64,000 nt of DNA, taken from assembly GCA_003513495.1 (NCBI GenBank), contig DOPM01000033.1, forward strand, positions 78,023 through 142,022, written 5' to 3'. This document shows, piece by piece, positions 36,225 through 44,303 of the stretch. Source of the DNA: Desulfosporosinus sp. (GTDB taxonomy: Bacteria; Bacillota; Desulfitobacteriia; Desulfitobacteriales; Desulfitobacteriaceae). The position numbers were made by a program, and so were the translations under genes. Each line of letters opens with the position of its first letter. The stretch's first letter is position 1. The notes beneath the pieces were generated by a model, which was not told where the DNA came from, did not search any database, and worked only from the letters and a program-made list of their open reading frames with translations.

Positions 36225-37991
36225 GTGCACGCAAATTTACGAAATTTTATTGAAACCCTACGACGAGAAAAGCAGATTGTGGATATAGAGGCAGAGGTTG
36301 ACCCGAACCTTGAATTGGCAGAAATCCATCGTCGTGTCATCGAGGAAGAGGGGCCAGCTTTGCTCTTTAAACGTGTTAAAGGAAGCGCGTTTCCAGTGGT
36401 TACAAATCTATTTGGAACCCGTGGACGTGTAGACCTTGCTGTTGGACCAAAGCCTGAGGTTACAGTACAACGAGCGGTAGCCGCATTGGATAGGTTGCTG
36501 CCACCGAAACCTTCGGTCCTTTGGCAAGAAAAGGATTGGATGCTTTCTCTAGCTAAAAGCGGGCTGCGAACTGTTAATCCGAAGCATGCTCCGGTCCTTG
36601 AGATACGAGAAAGCCAAGTGGATTTGACAAGACTTCCAGTGCTGACGAGTTGGCCTGAAGATGGAGGTCCATTTGTCACGTTACCCTTAGTCTATACAGA
36701 ACATCCGTTGACGAGAGACCACAATTTAGGTATGTATCGCATTCAAATTTATGGAGCATCTCAAACGGGTATCCACTGGCAGATTCATAAAGGAGGAGGG
36801 TTTCACTATCATGAAGCGGAACGCTTAGGGCAAGATCTCCCCACAACTCTTTTTTTAGGAGGCCCACCGGCACTGATACTTTCGGCCATAGCTCCTCTTC
36901 CTGAAATGTTACCTGAGCTTATTTTCACCTCTTTTCTAATGGGGGAAAAACTGAACCAGGTTAGGGTGCCTAACCATCCCCATGCTTTGATTGCCGAAGC
37001 TGAGTTTGCTATATGTGGAACTGTGCCTGCTCATGTCCGGAAGCCAGAAGGCCCTTTTGGTGATCACTATGGTTATTACTCTCTAACCCATGACTTCCCA
37101 ATTTTTGATATACATACTGTTTACCACCGACGAGATGCTATTTATCCGGCCACGGTGGTTGGAAAACCCCGCCAAGAAGACTACTATATTGGAGAATACT
37201 TGCAGTCGCTGTTGTCCCCGATGTTCCCTGTGGTTATGCCGGGAGTTAAAGCGCTTTGGACGTATGCTGAAACCGGTTTTCATGCTTTAGCAGCAGCCAT
37301 AGTCCGGGAAAGTTATCACCGTGAAGCCTTGGCCCATGCTTTTCGAATCCTAGGAGAAGGGCAGCTTACCTTGACCAAGTTCTTAATCATTACGGATGTT
37401 CGGCTTGACTTACAAGATTTTAGAAACCTGCTAGAAACGGTATTGTCTCGCTTTGAACCAAAATCAGATCTTCTAATCTTAAACGAAACATCAATTGATA
37501 CTTTAGATTACACGGGCAGACGTCTAAATCACGGAAGTAAAGCCATCATGCTAGGCTTGGGATCTCCTATTAGGGACTTACCTCGTGAGGCTCCTGTAGG
37601 AACTTTACCCGGAGTCTTTGGGATTAAACCGTTTTGTGCAGGCTGCTTACTCATTGAGTCTCCTTCATTTTCTAACTCTCCTGAACTTGCCAATGACCTG
37701 TTGCAGCATCTCCAAAAGGAACCGTTCCGGGATTGGCCTTTAGTGATTTTAGTGGATGACTTAAACCTTGCACTGGAACCCGCTGGTTTTCTCTGGCAAG
37801 TCTTTACTCGCTTTGATCCTGCCCATGATATCTATGCCTCCACAGAGCTGCTTAACCATCGTTTGGTATATCATGGTCCTATTTTAATTGATGCTCGGAT
37901 GAAACCAGGATATCCAGGTGAAGTGATTCCTGCTGAAGCGACGGTAAACCTTGTCAATCGGCGCTGGAAAGAGTATGGACTAAATTTTTAA
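36225..37991 (+). CDS. UbiD family decarboxylase
   Basis: A 588-residue prenylated-FMN-dependent decarboxylase. It carries the family segments NLGMYRIQIYGASQTGIHWQ, GPFGDHYGYYS (active-site Glu/Arg region upstream in EAEFAICG) and the C-terminal RMKPGYPGEVIP. Likely roles are the futalosine or classical menaquinone pathway, or decarboxylation of an aromatic acid. The window has no UbiX to make the cofactor. GTG start behind TGAGGTGAC. Confidence 0.87.
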   Translation: MHANLRNFIETLRREKQIVDIEAEVDPNLELAEIHRRVIEEEGPALLFKRVKGSAFPVVTNLFGTRGRVDLAVGPKPEVTVQRAVAALDRLLPPKPSVLWQEKDWMLSLAKSGLRTVNPKHAPVLEIRESQVDLTRLPVLTSWPEDGGPFVTLPLVYTEHPLTRDHNLGMYRIQIYGASQTGIHWQIHKGGGFHYHEAERLGQDLPTTLFLGGPPALILSAIAPLPEMLPELIFTSFLMGEKLNQVRVPNHPHALIAEAEFAICGTVPAHVRKPEGPFGDHYGYYSLTHDFPIFDIHTVYHRRDAIYPATVVGKPRQEDYYIGEYLQSLLSPMFPVVMPGVKALWTYAETGFHALAAAIVRESYHREALAHAFRILGEGQLTLTKFLIITDVRLDLQDFRNLLETVLSRFEPKSDLLILNETSIDTLDYTGRRLNHGSKAIMLGLGSPIRDLPREAPVGTLPGVFGIKPFCAGCLLIESPSFSNSPELANDLLQHLQKEPFRDWPLVILVDDLNLALEPAGFLWQVFTRFDPAHDIYASTELLNHRLVYHGPILIDARMKPGYPGEVIPAEATVNLVNRRWKEYGLNF

Positions 37992-38020
37992 ACGTCACTA
38001 AGTATGGAGGACAAAATTTT

Positions 38021-38067
38021 TAAAAGGCAGGTGTTTTGATCATATCGATCAAGACACTTGCCTTTTA
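38021..38067. terminator. bidirectional terminator between ubiD and divIVA-like genes
   Basis: TAAAAGGCAGGTGTTTTGATC pairs with its near complement (two wobbles) around ATATC, and both flanks carry T/A runs. It serves two convergent genes. Confidence 0.8.
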
Positions 38068-38087
38068 ATGTTTTATAAACTATAGTC

Positions 38088-38585
38088 TCACTTTATTAAG
38101 TCCTTTATCATATCTAAATAATGCATTGCTTGCTCAACAAGAATCTGGAGTTCTGATTTTTGCTCTGTTAATGCTTGTATCTGCTCTTCAAGTTGAACAA
38201 TTTCCATTCGTTTTTCAATAAGTAGGGAATCTGCTTCTTGTTCCTTTAACTCTGAGAGTCGTGCTGCTTCACTTAGGATTGTTTCACTTTCTATACGTGC
38301 AGCTTGCATAAGTTCTTCGGCTTGTTTTGAGGCATCGTCTTTAACCTGGTTAGCGATCCTTTGGGCACTTACAAGGGCATCCCTGAGGTCTTTTTCGATT
38401 TGCTCATAATACTTGAGCCGATTTTCCCATTCCTGGTTTTGTTCCCTTAAGCTATTGATCTGTAAGCGGAGTTCTTTGTTGGCAGCATTTGCTTCGGATA
38501 ATTGACGTTCATTTTCTGCCCAAGCTTGGTCAACTGCATCTGAATCATATCCACGAAAACCTCGCTTGAAGTCTGGTGTCTCCAT
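38088..38585 (-). CDS. DivIVA domain protein
   Basis: A 165-residue protein with the DivIVA membrane-binding head FKRGFRGYDSDAVDQ (residues 4-18) followed by a continuous Glu/Gln/Leu-rich coiled coil to the C-terminus. DivIVA proteins mark curved membrane at poles and septa. It is shorter than B. subtilis DivIVA and closer to GpsB-like or accessory forms. The ATG at 38585 is seven bases from GGGGT; an upstream TTG in frame overlaps AAGAGG. Confidence 0.85.
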   Translation of the reverse strand: METPDFKRGFRGYDSDAVDQAWAENERQLSEANAANKELRLQINSLREQNQEWENRLKYYEQIEKDLRDALVSAQRIANQVKDDASKQAEELMQAARIESETILSEAARLSELKEQEADSLLIEKRMEIVQLEEQIQALTEQKSELQILVEQAMHYLDMIKDLIK

Positions 38586-38805
38586 TTTTTCTACCCCATT
38601 TCGCAACCTCTTATTATGTATTGTATATTACTATTTATCTTAGGCCATAGCTTTCTTTCAAGTTTAACTCATAGAGATCCTACCTGTCTAGCTAAATAAC
38701 TAATTGATATACTTTTATCGATTTCATAAAATCAAGAATAATTTATGGTTTTTTTACACATCCTGAGACTGTTATGTAAATTATTTTTTTAAAGGAGGGA
38801 TCTAG

Positions 38806-39015
38806 ATGCAACTGAATGATATGGAAACAAAAAAAGTCCTTGACCAAGGAATGTTAACCAGAAGTGTCATTGAAAATGAAACCGCTATGAAAAAGTGTCA
38901 GATGTATACTGAAATGGCGAAAGACCCCGCTGTTAAGGGATTTTTTAAAGAGCAAGCAAAAGGGTTAGAAGACGTCCTAGGATATTTTAAAAAGGGTATG
39001 GTAGAGCTTCAATAG
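38806..39015 (+). CDS. coat-F-like spore protein, 69 aa
   Basis: A short helical protein that resembles half of a CotF/ferritin-like coat domain: an N-terminal MTRSVIENETAMKKC-like helix and a second helix ending EDVLGYFKKGMVEL. Strong AAAGGAGGG site. The next gene, 16 bases on, has the same size and style, so the two may form one split CotF fold. The spore-coat role is inferred from family resemblance. Confidence 0.6.
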   Translation: MQLNDMETKKVLDQGMLTRSVIENETAMKKCQMYTEMAKDPAVKGFFKEQAKGLEDVLGYFKKGMVELQ

Positions 39016-39031
39016 AAAGGAGGTTTATAAA

Positions 39032-39229
39032 ATGACTCAATTTACAGATTTAGATATGCTTTACGATTATGAAAAAGATGCAGCGGCGGCTGCAACAGGA
39101 TACATGACTCTAGCCACTCGTGCTCATCACGCTAATTTAAGAGATATATACTTACGCTTAGCTAACGAAGCAACTAATGCGCATAGTAAAGTCAGTAAAT
39201 TGATTAGTCAAAGCGGCGGCATTGCCTAA
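39032..39229 (+). CDS. coat-F-like spore protein, 65 aa
   Basis: A small helical protein with DMLYDYEKDAAAAATGYMTL and a second helix LRDIYLRLANEATNAHSKV, a ferritin-like half repeat as in CotF-type coat proteins. It lies behind AAAGGAGGT and forms a two-gene unit with the previous gene, closed by a perfect terminator. Confidence 0.62.
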   Translation: MTQFTDLDMLYDYEKDAAAAATGYMTLATRAHHANLRDIYLRLANEATNAHSKVSKLISQSGGIA

Positions 39230-39240
39230 TTAAAGCAGTA

Positions 39241-39280
39241 AATAAAGAACCGGGAACAACCAAGTTCCCGGTTCTTTATT
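39241..39280 (+). terminator. terminator of the coat-F-like pair
   Basis: AATAAAGAACCGGGAAC and its exact 17-bp complement around a 6-base loop, ending TTATTTT. Confidence 0.9.
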
Positions 39281-39285
39281 TTGAT

Positions 39286-39320
39286 AGTGTAGGGGCAATT
39301 ATGAATTTTGCCCCTACACT
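39286..39320. repeat. GTAGGGGCAA palindrome, copy 1
   Basis: AGTGTAGGGGCAA pairs with TTGCCCCTACACT around a short AT-rich loop. It overlaps the last bases of the sigma-factor gene and may terminate it. A related palindrome lies on the other side of the gene at 40060-40087. Confidence 0.7.
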
Positions 39321-39934
39321 GCTGCTTGTTGAGACCGATAGAGCGACGTTTTATGACGAATCCGCTGAATAGCATTATCTAATGACTTGGGGTGAAGTCC
39401 TAAGTGCTCTGACACTTCGCGTTGTTTGAAACCTTGAATGAAATAGTGTTCGAACACCAAGCGTTCGAGATTTGACATCTGTTTACTCAAGTCTTGTATT
39501 ATTGAATGGACTTCATCATTAGCCACCACCCGTGATGCTGGGTCTTCGGCATTAGGTATTAATTCTAAAAAACTGGTTTCCTCCGAATCAGAAATAACAT
39601 TATTGAGAGAATAAGCCTCATTTAGATTCAGGTGCTTTTGGCGAGTATACTTGCGCAGACTATCAATGAGTTTGCGTTTAATCACCATTCTTAGAAAATG
39701 TAGGAACGGGATTCCTGAATGATCATCATAGGATATTATGGCCCGATAAATCGCAATTCGCCCTTCTTGCATCAGGTCATCATAGTCAGCCCTAGGTAGA
39801 AAATATTTAGACGCAATCATTCGGACTTCAGGTTCATAATATTGGATAATCTCATTTAAAGCATCATTATCACCTGAGCGCGCTGCTTCTAGCATGATAG
39901 TTTCCTTGTCTAGGTCTCTAATGTTCGAAGTCAT
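39314..39934 (-). CDS. SigH-like RNA polymerase sigma factor
   Basis: A 206-residue sigma-70 family protein close in plan to SigH (sigma-30). Region 2 has YFLPRADYDDLMQEGRIAIY and the region 2.3/2.4 stretch PFLHFLRMVIKRKLIDSLRK. Region 4 has LSNLERLVFEHYFIQG-like start and HLGLHPKSLDNAIQRIRHK. It lacks regions 1.1 and 3. The ATG at 39934 is nine bases from AAGGAG; a TTG three codons earlier overlaps that site. The ribosome binding site lies in a long hairpin. It may act in sporulation or stress; chromosomal sigH probably lies elsewhere. Confidence 0.85.
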   Translation of the reverse strand: MTSNIRDLDKETIMLEAARSGDNDALNEIIQYYEPEVRMIASKYFLPRADYDDLMQEGRIAIYRAIISYDDHSGIPFLHFLRMVIKRKLIDSLRKYTRQKHLNLNEAYSLNNVISDSEETSFLELIPNAEDPASRVVANDEVHSIIQDLSKQMSNLERLVFEHYFIQGFKQREVSEHLGLHPKSLDNAIQRIRHKTSLYRSQQAAV

Positions 39935-39942
39935 AGCACTCA

Positions 39943-40009
39943 ACTCCTTGTCAAATAATAGGCAAACCCTATTTGAGTTTAATAAAGATAATGCTCTTTG
40001 ACAAGGAGT
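39943..40009 (-). promoter_or_regulatory. hairpin covering the ribosome binding site of the sigma-factor gene
   Basis: In the mRNA, ACTCCTTGTCAAA (40009-39997) is exactly complementary to TTTGACAAGGAGT (39955-39943), which contains the Shine-Dalgarno bases. The 41-base loop holds a second small stem (CAAATAGG with CCTATTATTTG) that overlaps and competes with the first. This layout suits translational control by temperature, ligand or protein. Confidence 0.6.
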
Positions 40010-40059
40010 ATTTAGTGGACAAACAACCTTAATTTTCCAATAAGCGTATTAATAAGGAG

Positions 40060-40087
40060 GTAGGGGAAAATCGTAAATTGCCCCTGC
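40060..40087. repeat. GTAGGGG palindrome, copy 2 (degenerate)
   Basis: GTAGGGG and CCCCTGC surround a 14-base AT-rich centre, similar to the palindrome at 39286-39320. It lies behind ribH on the minus strand and may help to end the rib operon. Confidence 0.5.
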
Positions 40088-40104
40088 GGAGTAATAGCCC
40101 ACGT

Positions 40105-40566
40105 TTAGAAGGATTTAAGCAAATTTGCGGTTTCAATGGCAGTCATAGCTGCGTCAAAGCCTTTGTTACCTGCCTTTGTACCTGCTCGTTCGATGGCTTG
40201 TTCAATACTATCAGTTGCAATGACACCAAAAATCACAGGCACTCCGGTTTGTAAGCCAACTTGAGCAATTCCCTTGCTTACCTCATTACTTACTAAGTCA
40301 AAATGAGGCGTGGCACCACGTATAACAGCTCCGAGGCAAATGACAGCATCATAGCGTTTAGAAAGGGCCATTCTTTGAGCAACTAAAGGAATTTCAAAGG
40401 CTCCTGGGACCCAGGCTAGTTCAATATCGTTTTCAAGAACCCCATGTCTGTGTAACGCATCAACAGCACCGCTCACCAGCTTACTTGTAATGAACTCATT
40501 AAAACGAGCAGCTATAATTCCAACCTTTAGCCCTTGTGCAATTAAATTACCTTCATACGTCTTCAT
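40105..40566 (-). CDS. ribH: 6,7-dimethyl-8-ribityllumazine synthase
   Basis: A 153-residue lumazine synthase, the penultimate step of riboflavin synthesis. It has GIIAARFNEFIT at the start, WVPGAFEIPL for substrate binding, GAVIRGATPHFD with the catalytic His and a C-terminal AGNKGFDAAMTAIE. Full length. Last gene of the ribD-ribE-ribBA-ribH operon. Confidence 0.96.
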   Translation of the reverse strand: MKTYEGNLIAQGLKVGIIAARFNEFITSKLVSGAVDALHRHGVLENDIELAWVPGAFEIPLVAQRMALSKRYDAVICLGAVIRGATPHFDLVSNEVSKGIAQVGLQTGVPVIFGVIATDSIEQAIERAGTKAGNKGFDAAMTAIETANLLKSF

Positions 40567-40621
40567 ATAATTATCATCCTTTCTTTCTTTCGAATACCGA
40601 ATAACATAAGCTATTAAGAGA

Positions 40622-41824
40622 TCACTGAATACCTGTTAAATAATGGCCCATCTTTTGTTTTTTAGTGCAAAGGTATTTGGTATTCTCAGGCTTGCATCCG
40701 ATCTCTACGGGAACCCGTTCTACAACCTTTAAGCCGTAGCCTTCTAAACCTACGATTTTTCGAGGATTATTGGTCATTAAACGAACTTTAGAAATTCCGA
40801 GGTCCGCTAAGATCTGAGCACCAACACCATAGTCACGTAGGTCTTCCGGAAAACCTAAGGCTAGATTAGCTTCAACGGTGTCTTTTCCTTCTTCTTGAAG
40901 TTTATAAGCTCTTAGTTTATTTAACAAACCAATTCCACGGCCTTCTTGACGCATATAAAGTAACACTCCGCGTCCTTCTCGTTCAATTTCTTCCATGGCA
41001 GCACTAAGTTGGTCACCGCAATCACACCGTCGTGAATGGAAAACATCTCCCGTCAGACACTCCGAGTGAACACGAACTAGCACAGGTTCCCCATCATCGA
41101 CTGACCCTTTAACCAATGCTACATGTTCTTTTTGATCGAGAACGCTGAGATAACCAACGGCTCTAAAGTCTCCGAAACCAGTAGGGAGTTGGATACTTTC
41201 TACCCTTTCGATAAGTTTCTCAGATTGACGACGATAGCTAATCAGATCTTTAAGAGTGATTAGTTTTAGATTGTGTTTTTCTACAAAAATCTGTAAATCA
41301 GGAACTCTGGCCATGGTTCCATCTTCGTTCATGATCTCACAAATAAGGCCTGCGGGCTGCAAACCTGCAAGACGAGCCAAATCGACAGAACCTTCCGTGT
41401 GACCAGCTCGAACCAGCACTCCACCGTCTCGAGCTTGAAGAGGGAAGATATGTCCTGGACGTTGTAAATCGGATGGTTTGCTTTGAGGATCCATCAAAAC
41501 TTTAACCGTTTGTGCCCGTTCAAAAGCTGAAATTCCCGTAGTACTCGTAACCGCATCAACACTCACGGTGAAGGCTGTTCCATGAGGATCAGTATTGTTA
41601 TTGACCATTTGTTGTAGTTCTAGGGCATGGATTCGCTCCCTAGTCATGGGAACGCAGATTAATCCTCGACCATAAGTAGCCATGAAATTAATGGCCTCTG
41701 GAGTTGCCATTTCGGCAGCCATCACCAGATCTCCTTCATTCTCACGGTCCTCATCATCTACCATGACGATCATTTTACCTTGTCGAATATCTTCCAAAGC
41801 TTCTTCTACAGTGTTAAATGGCAT
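40622..41824 (-). CDS. ribBA: bifunctional DHBP synthase / GTP cyclohydrolase II
   Basis: A 400-residue fusion that makes both riboflavin precursors. The N-terminal RibB part has DDEDRENEGDLVMAAE and HTEGSVDLARLAG. The C-terminal RibA part has the zinc ligands CLTGDVFHSRRCDCG and the RQEGRGIGL loop. The ATG at 41824 is well spaced from GAGGAG. 34 bases of non-coding DNA or less separate it from neighbours on each side, consistent with one operon. Confidence 0.96.
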   Translation of the reverse strand: MPFNTVEEALEDIRQGKMIVMVDDEDRENEGDLVMAAEMATPEAINFMATYGRGLICVPMTRERIHALELQQMVNNNTDPHGTAFTVSVDAVTSTTGISAFERAQTVKVLMDPQSKPSDLQRPGHIFPLQARDGGVLVRAGHTEGSVDLARLAGLQPAGLICEIMNEDGTMARVPDLQIFVEKHNLKLITLKDLISYRRQSEKLIERVESIQLPTGFGDFRAVGYLSVLDQKEHVALVKGSVDDGEPVLVRVHSECLTGDVFHSRRCDCGDQLSAAMEEIEREGRGVLLYMRQEGRGIGLLNKLRAYKLQEEGKDTVEANLALGFPEDLRDYGVGAQILADLGISKVRLMTNNPRKIVGLEGYGLKVVERVPVEIGCKPENTKYLCTKKQKMGHYLTGIQ

Positions 41825-41867
41825 GTCTTTCACTCCTCGTATAAATTAATTGATTAGACTAATCGAC

Positions 41868-42521
41868 TTAAACAAATCCATGTTCAGCTAAAAAGCCGAG
41901 AGAGAGATCTTGTTTACTTTTATCAGATGTCGTCTTTAGACCCATAAAGCGAGCAACGTATTTTCCAATAAGATCTGTTTCTAGGTTGACACTAGCACCG
42001 ATACTCTTTAAGCCAAGTGTCGTTTCCTTAAATGTATGGGGTATTAAAGAAACTGTAAAATAGTCAGTTTCAACATCAATGATGGTTAGTGATATTCCGT
42101 CGATAGCAATTGAACCCTTTGGCAGCATATAGGAAAGAAGAGCCGCAGGCGCATTGATTTCATAGACTTGTGCAATACCCCAAGGGACAATTCGGCGGAT
42201 ACTGCCAACCCCATCGACATGACCGCTGACCAAGTGTCCGCCTAACCTAGTTTGAAGCTGTAACGCTCGTTCAAGGTTAACGCGGCTTCCAGCCTTAAGC
42301 TCAGCAAGGTTGGTTTTTGCTAATGTTTCAGCCATGACATCAACTGTGAATTCACGGTCACTTAGCCGAATTACAGTCAAGCAAACCCCGTTAACAGCGA
42401 TGCTATCACCGATTTGGGTTCCATTAAGGACCTTTTTTCCCTCGAGTGTAAGGTGCCCTGATTCTGGCAAGATTCGAAGGGCATGAACCGTGCCTAATTC
42501 TTCTATAATTCCAGTAAACAT
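41868..42521 (-). CDS. ribE: riboflavin synthase alpha chain
   Basis: A 217-residue riboflavin synthase made of two lumazine-binding repeats. Repeat 1 starts MFTGIIEELGTV and contains GDSIAVNGVCLTV. Repeat 2 contains GHVDGVGSI and KGSIAIDGISLTI. It dismutates two lumazines to riboflavin. Normal length. Confidence 0.95.
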   Translation of the reverse strand: MFTGIIEELGTVHALRILPESGHLTLEGKKVLNGTQIGDSIAVNGVCLTVIRLSDREFTVDVMAETLAKTNLAELKAGSRVNLERALQLQTRLGGHLVSGHVDGVGSIRRIVPWGIAQVYEINAPAALLSYMLPKGSIAIDGISLTIIDVETDYFTVSLIPHTFKETTLGLKSIGASVNLETDLIGKYVARFMGLKTTSDKSKQDLSLGFLAEHGFV

Positions 42522-42569
42522 AGATCTCCTCCCTAAGGCATCTTGGTACTATCCTAAGATTGCATTCAT

Positions 42570-43682
42570 CTATTTTGAAATATATCCTGTTAAATGAAGG
42601 TCACCAGTATCCGTATCAAAGCTGAGATCATCCAGAGTTATAGCCTCAGACATGAGTTTGATATGCAAACCTGAAAGGGGAGAAGGGCCGTTTCCGCCAA
42701 CAAGTTTAGGTGCAATAAAAAACTCAACTTTGTCTACATACTGTTCTTGAAGGAGTGTACCTGCCAGGCTGCCACCGCCTTCTAACAAAACACTATTCCA
42801 GCCACGGCCTACTAGATCACGCAACAAGTTTTCAAGGGGGACGTAACGGTCGGTATTGTATTGCCAGACTTCAACTTGTTTCAAACTCTGCAGTCGTTTA
42901 ACCTTCTCGGGAGATGCAGCCAATGTGGTTGCTATAATGCAAGGACTGAGTTCAGAGGATGAAAGGATCTGAGCCTTCTCGTCTATGCGTAGTGTACCGT
43001 CTACAACCAGTCGAACAGGGTCTCTACCACCGGGATGACGGCAGGTAAGTGCGGGATTATCCTGAAGAACAGTTTCACTCCCTACGAGAATTACATCATA
43101 GGCATCTCGAAGTTGATGTACATAATAACGTGAGGCCTTATTGCTTACCCAACGCGAGTCACCTGTTTCAGTGGCAATTTTTCCGTCTAGGGTCATCGCG
43201 GTCTTATAAAGGATGAAAGGCAAGCCAGTGGTAATTGCTTTTATAAAGTCTTCATTAAGGCGTGAAGCTTCTTGTTCCAAAACACCTAAGTCAACGTGAA
43301 TTCCTGCATCCCGCAATCGATCTAAACCGCGACCCGCGACCAATGGATTAGGATCCTTCATAGCAACGACAACTCGTTTAATTTCGGCACGGATTAGAGC
43401 ATCTGCACAGGGAGGAGTTCGCCCAAAATGTGAACATGGCTCCAAGGTTACATAAGCCGTAGCACCACGTGCTAGATCTCCTGCGTCTGCAAGGGCGTGA
43501 ACTTCTGCGTGAGGAGTTCCTGCTTTATGATGATACCCTTTTCCGACTATGGCGTTGTCTTTGACGATAACACACCCCACCAAAGGATTTGGACTAGTTC
43601 TGCCTAATGCCTTGGCCGCCAACTCAAGCGCACTTCTCATAAATTTTTCATCGATTTGATTTGAAGGACTTGATTTGTACAT
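42570..43682 (-). CDS. ribD: bifunctional deaminase/reductase RibD
   Basis: A 370-residue enzyme for two successive steps after GTP cyclohydrolase II. The N-terminal zinc deaminase has PHAEVHAL and PCSHFGRTPPC. The C-terminal NADPH reductase has GSETVLQDNPALTCR and LLEGGGSLAGTLL. The ATG at 43682 is eight bases from GAAAGGA; an ATG seven codons earlier lacks a site. First gene of the rib operon, under the FMN riboswitch. Confidence 0.95.
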   Translation of the reverse strand: MYKSSPSNQIDEKFMRSALELAAKALGRTSPNPLVGCVIVKDNAIVGKGYHHKAGTPHAEVHALADAGDLARGATAYVTLEPCSHFGRTPPCADALIRAEIKRVVVAMKDPNPLVAGRGLDRLRDAGIHVDLGVLEQEASRLNEDFIKAITTGLPFILYKTAMTLDGKIATETGDSRWVSNKASRYYVHQLRDAYDVILVGSETVLQDNPALTCRHPGGRDPVRLVVDGTLRIDEKAQILSSSELSPCIIATTLAASPEKVKRLQSLKQVEVWQYNTDRYVPLENLLRDLVGRGWNSVLLEGGGSLAGTLLQEQYVDKVEFFIAPKLVGGNGPSPLSGLHIKLMSEAITLDDLSFDTDTGDLHLTGYISK

Positions 43683-43737
43683 GATGGTTTCCTTTCTATT
43701 CATTATTTAGTGTCTCCCAATAACCAAAAAAAATAGA

Positions 43738-43769
43738 AATAAAAAAACACCCGTTTTACTCTGGGTGTT
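43738..43769 (-). terminator. riboswitch terminator before ribD
   Basis: In the mRNA, AACACCC pairs with GGGTGTT over a 10-base loop and runs into a U-tract. This is the expected expression platform of the FMN riboswitch, though about 230 bases from the aptamer. Confidence 0.75.
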
Positions 43770-43815
43770 GGGTTAAAGACACAGCTTATAGAAAACTTAG
43801 CTATCGCCCACACGA

Positions 43816-43908
43816 AGACACTGTCTTTGCACGTAGTAACCCTTCTTACAGACATTGCCTTTACACGTATTAGCCCTTCTTGCAGACATTGTCATCGAAC
43901 GTGTTAAC
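43816..43908. repeat. tandem 34-bp repeats inside the riboswitch leader
   Basis: Units start at 43816 (AGACACTGTCTTTGCACG), 43850 (AGACATTGCCTTTACACG) and 43884 (AGACATTGTCATCGAACG), a strict 34-base period with the third copy shortened. A fourth, very similar unit lies at 44242 beyond the aptamer. Confidence 0.75.
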
Positions 43909-43999
43909 ATAGCTGAGAAGCCTTCATGCGCGACGCCAGCCATAGTTTCACTTGAACAAAGCGAAAAAATGCATGCGAACACAATAAATAGGCTGTTCC

Positions 44000-44110
44000 T
44001 CTTCTCATCCAGACTTTAACTGTCGGCCCTGGAATTTCACCAGATCTGCCAATAAAGGCTCGCGGGCTTTACCGCCGGTAGGGAATTACACCCAACCCCA
44101 GAGGAGTATT
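44000..44110 (-). ncRNA. FMN riboswitch (RFN element)
   Basis: Read leftward, the conserved RFN elements appear in order: a TCTGGGGTTGGGTGTAATTC-like first stem, CCTACCGGCGGT, AAGCCCGCGAGCC, GATCTGGTGAAATTCCAG, GGCCGACAGT and GTCTGGATGAGAAGA. It binds FMN and switches off the rib operon downstream. Confidence 0.95.
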
Positions 44111-44241
44111 ACGATTATTGAATTGTTTATAGTTTACTCCAGGCTATCGATTTTATCAACCCCATTAACAATATTCCTGATTTAAATGAGGTATTTTACT
44201 CATGACCTTTCACCGCTAAAGAAAACTTGGCTGGCGCCCGA

Positions 44242-44303
44242 AGACACTGTCTTGCACGTATTAGCCTTTTTGCAGTATATAACGCAAGTTTATACTTTCT
44301 GAC
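44242..44303. repeat. distal 34-bp unit joined to dispersed repeat copy B
   Basis: AGACACTGTCTTGCACG at 44242 matches the leader repeats. It runs directly into the exact 30-bp repeat (44274-44303) shared with 14716-14745. The right end enters the acetyltransferase gene. Confidence 0.78.

Noticed and set aside
43816..43908. CRISPR array
   Set aside because: The 34-bp units follow one another without spacers, and no cas genes are near.
43797..43982. 61-codon gene in the riboswitch leader
   Set aside because: It is made of the 34-bp repeats and lies between aptamer and terminator.
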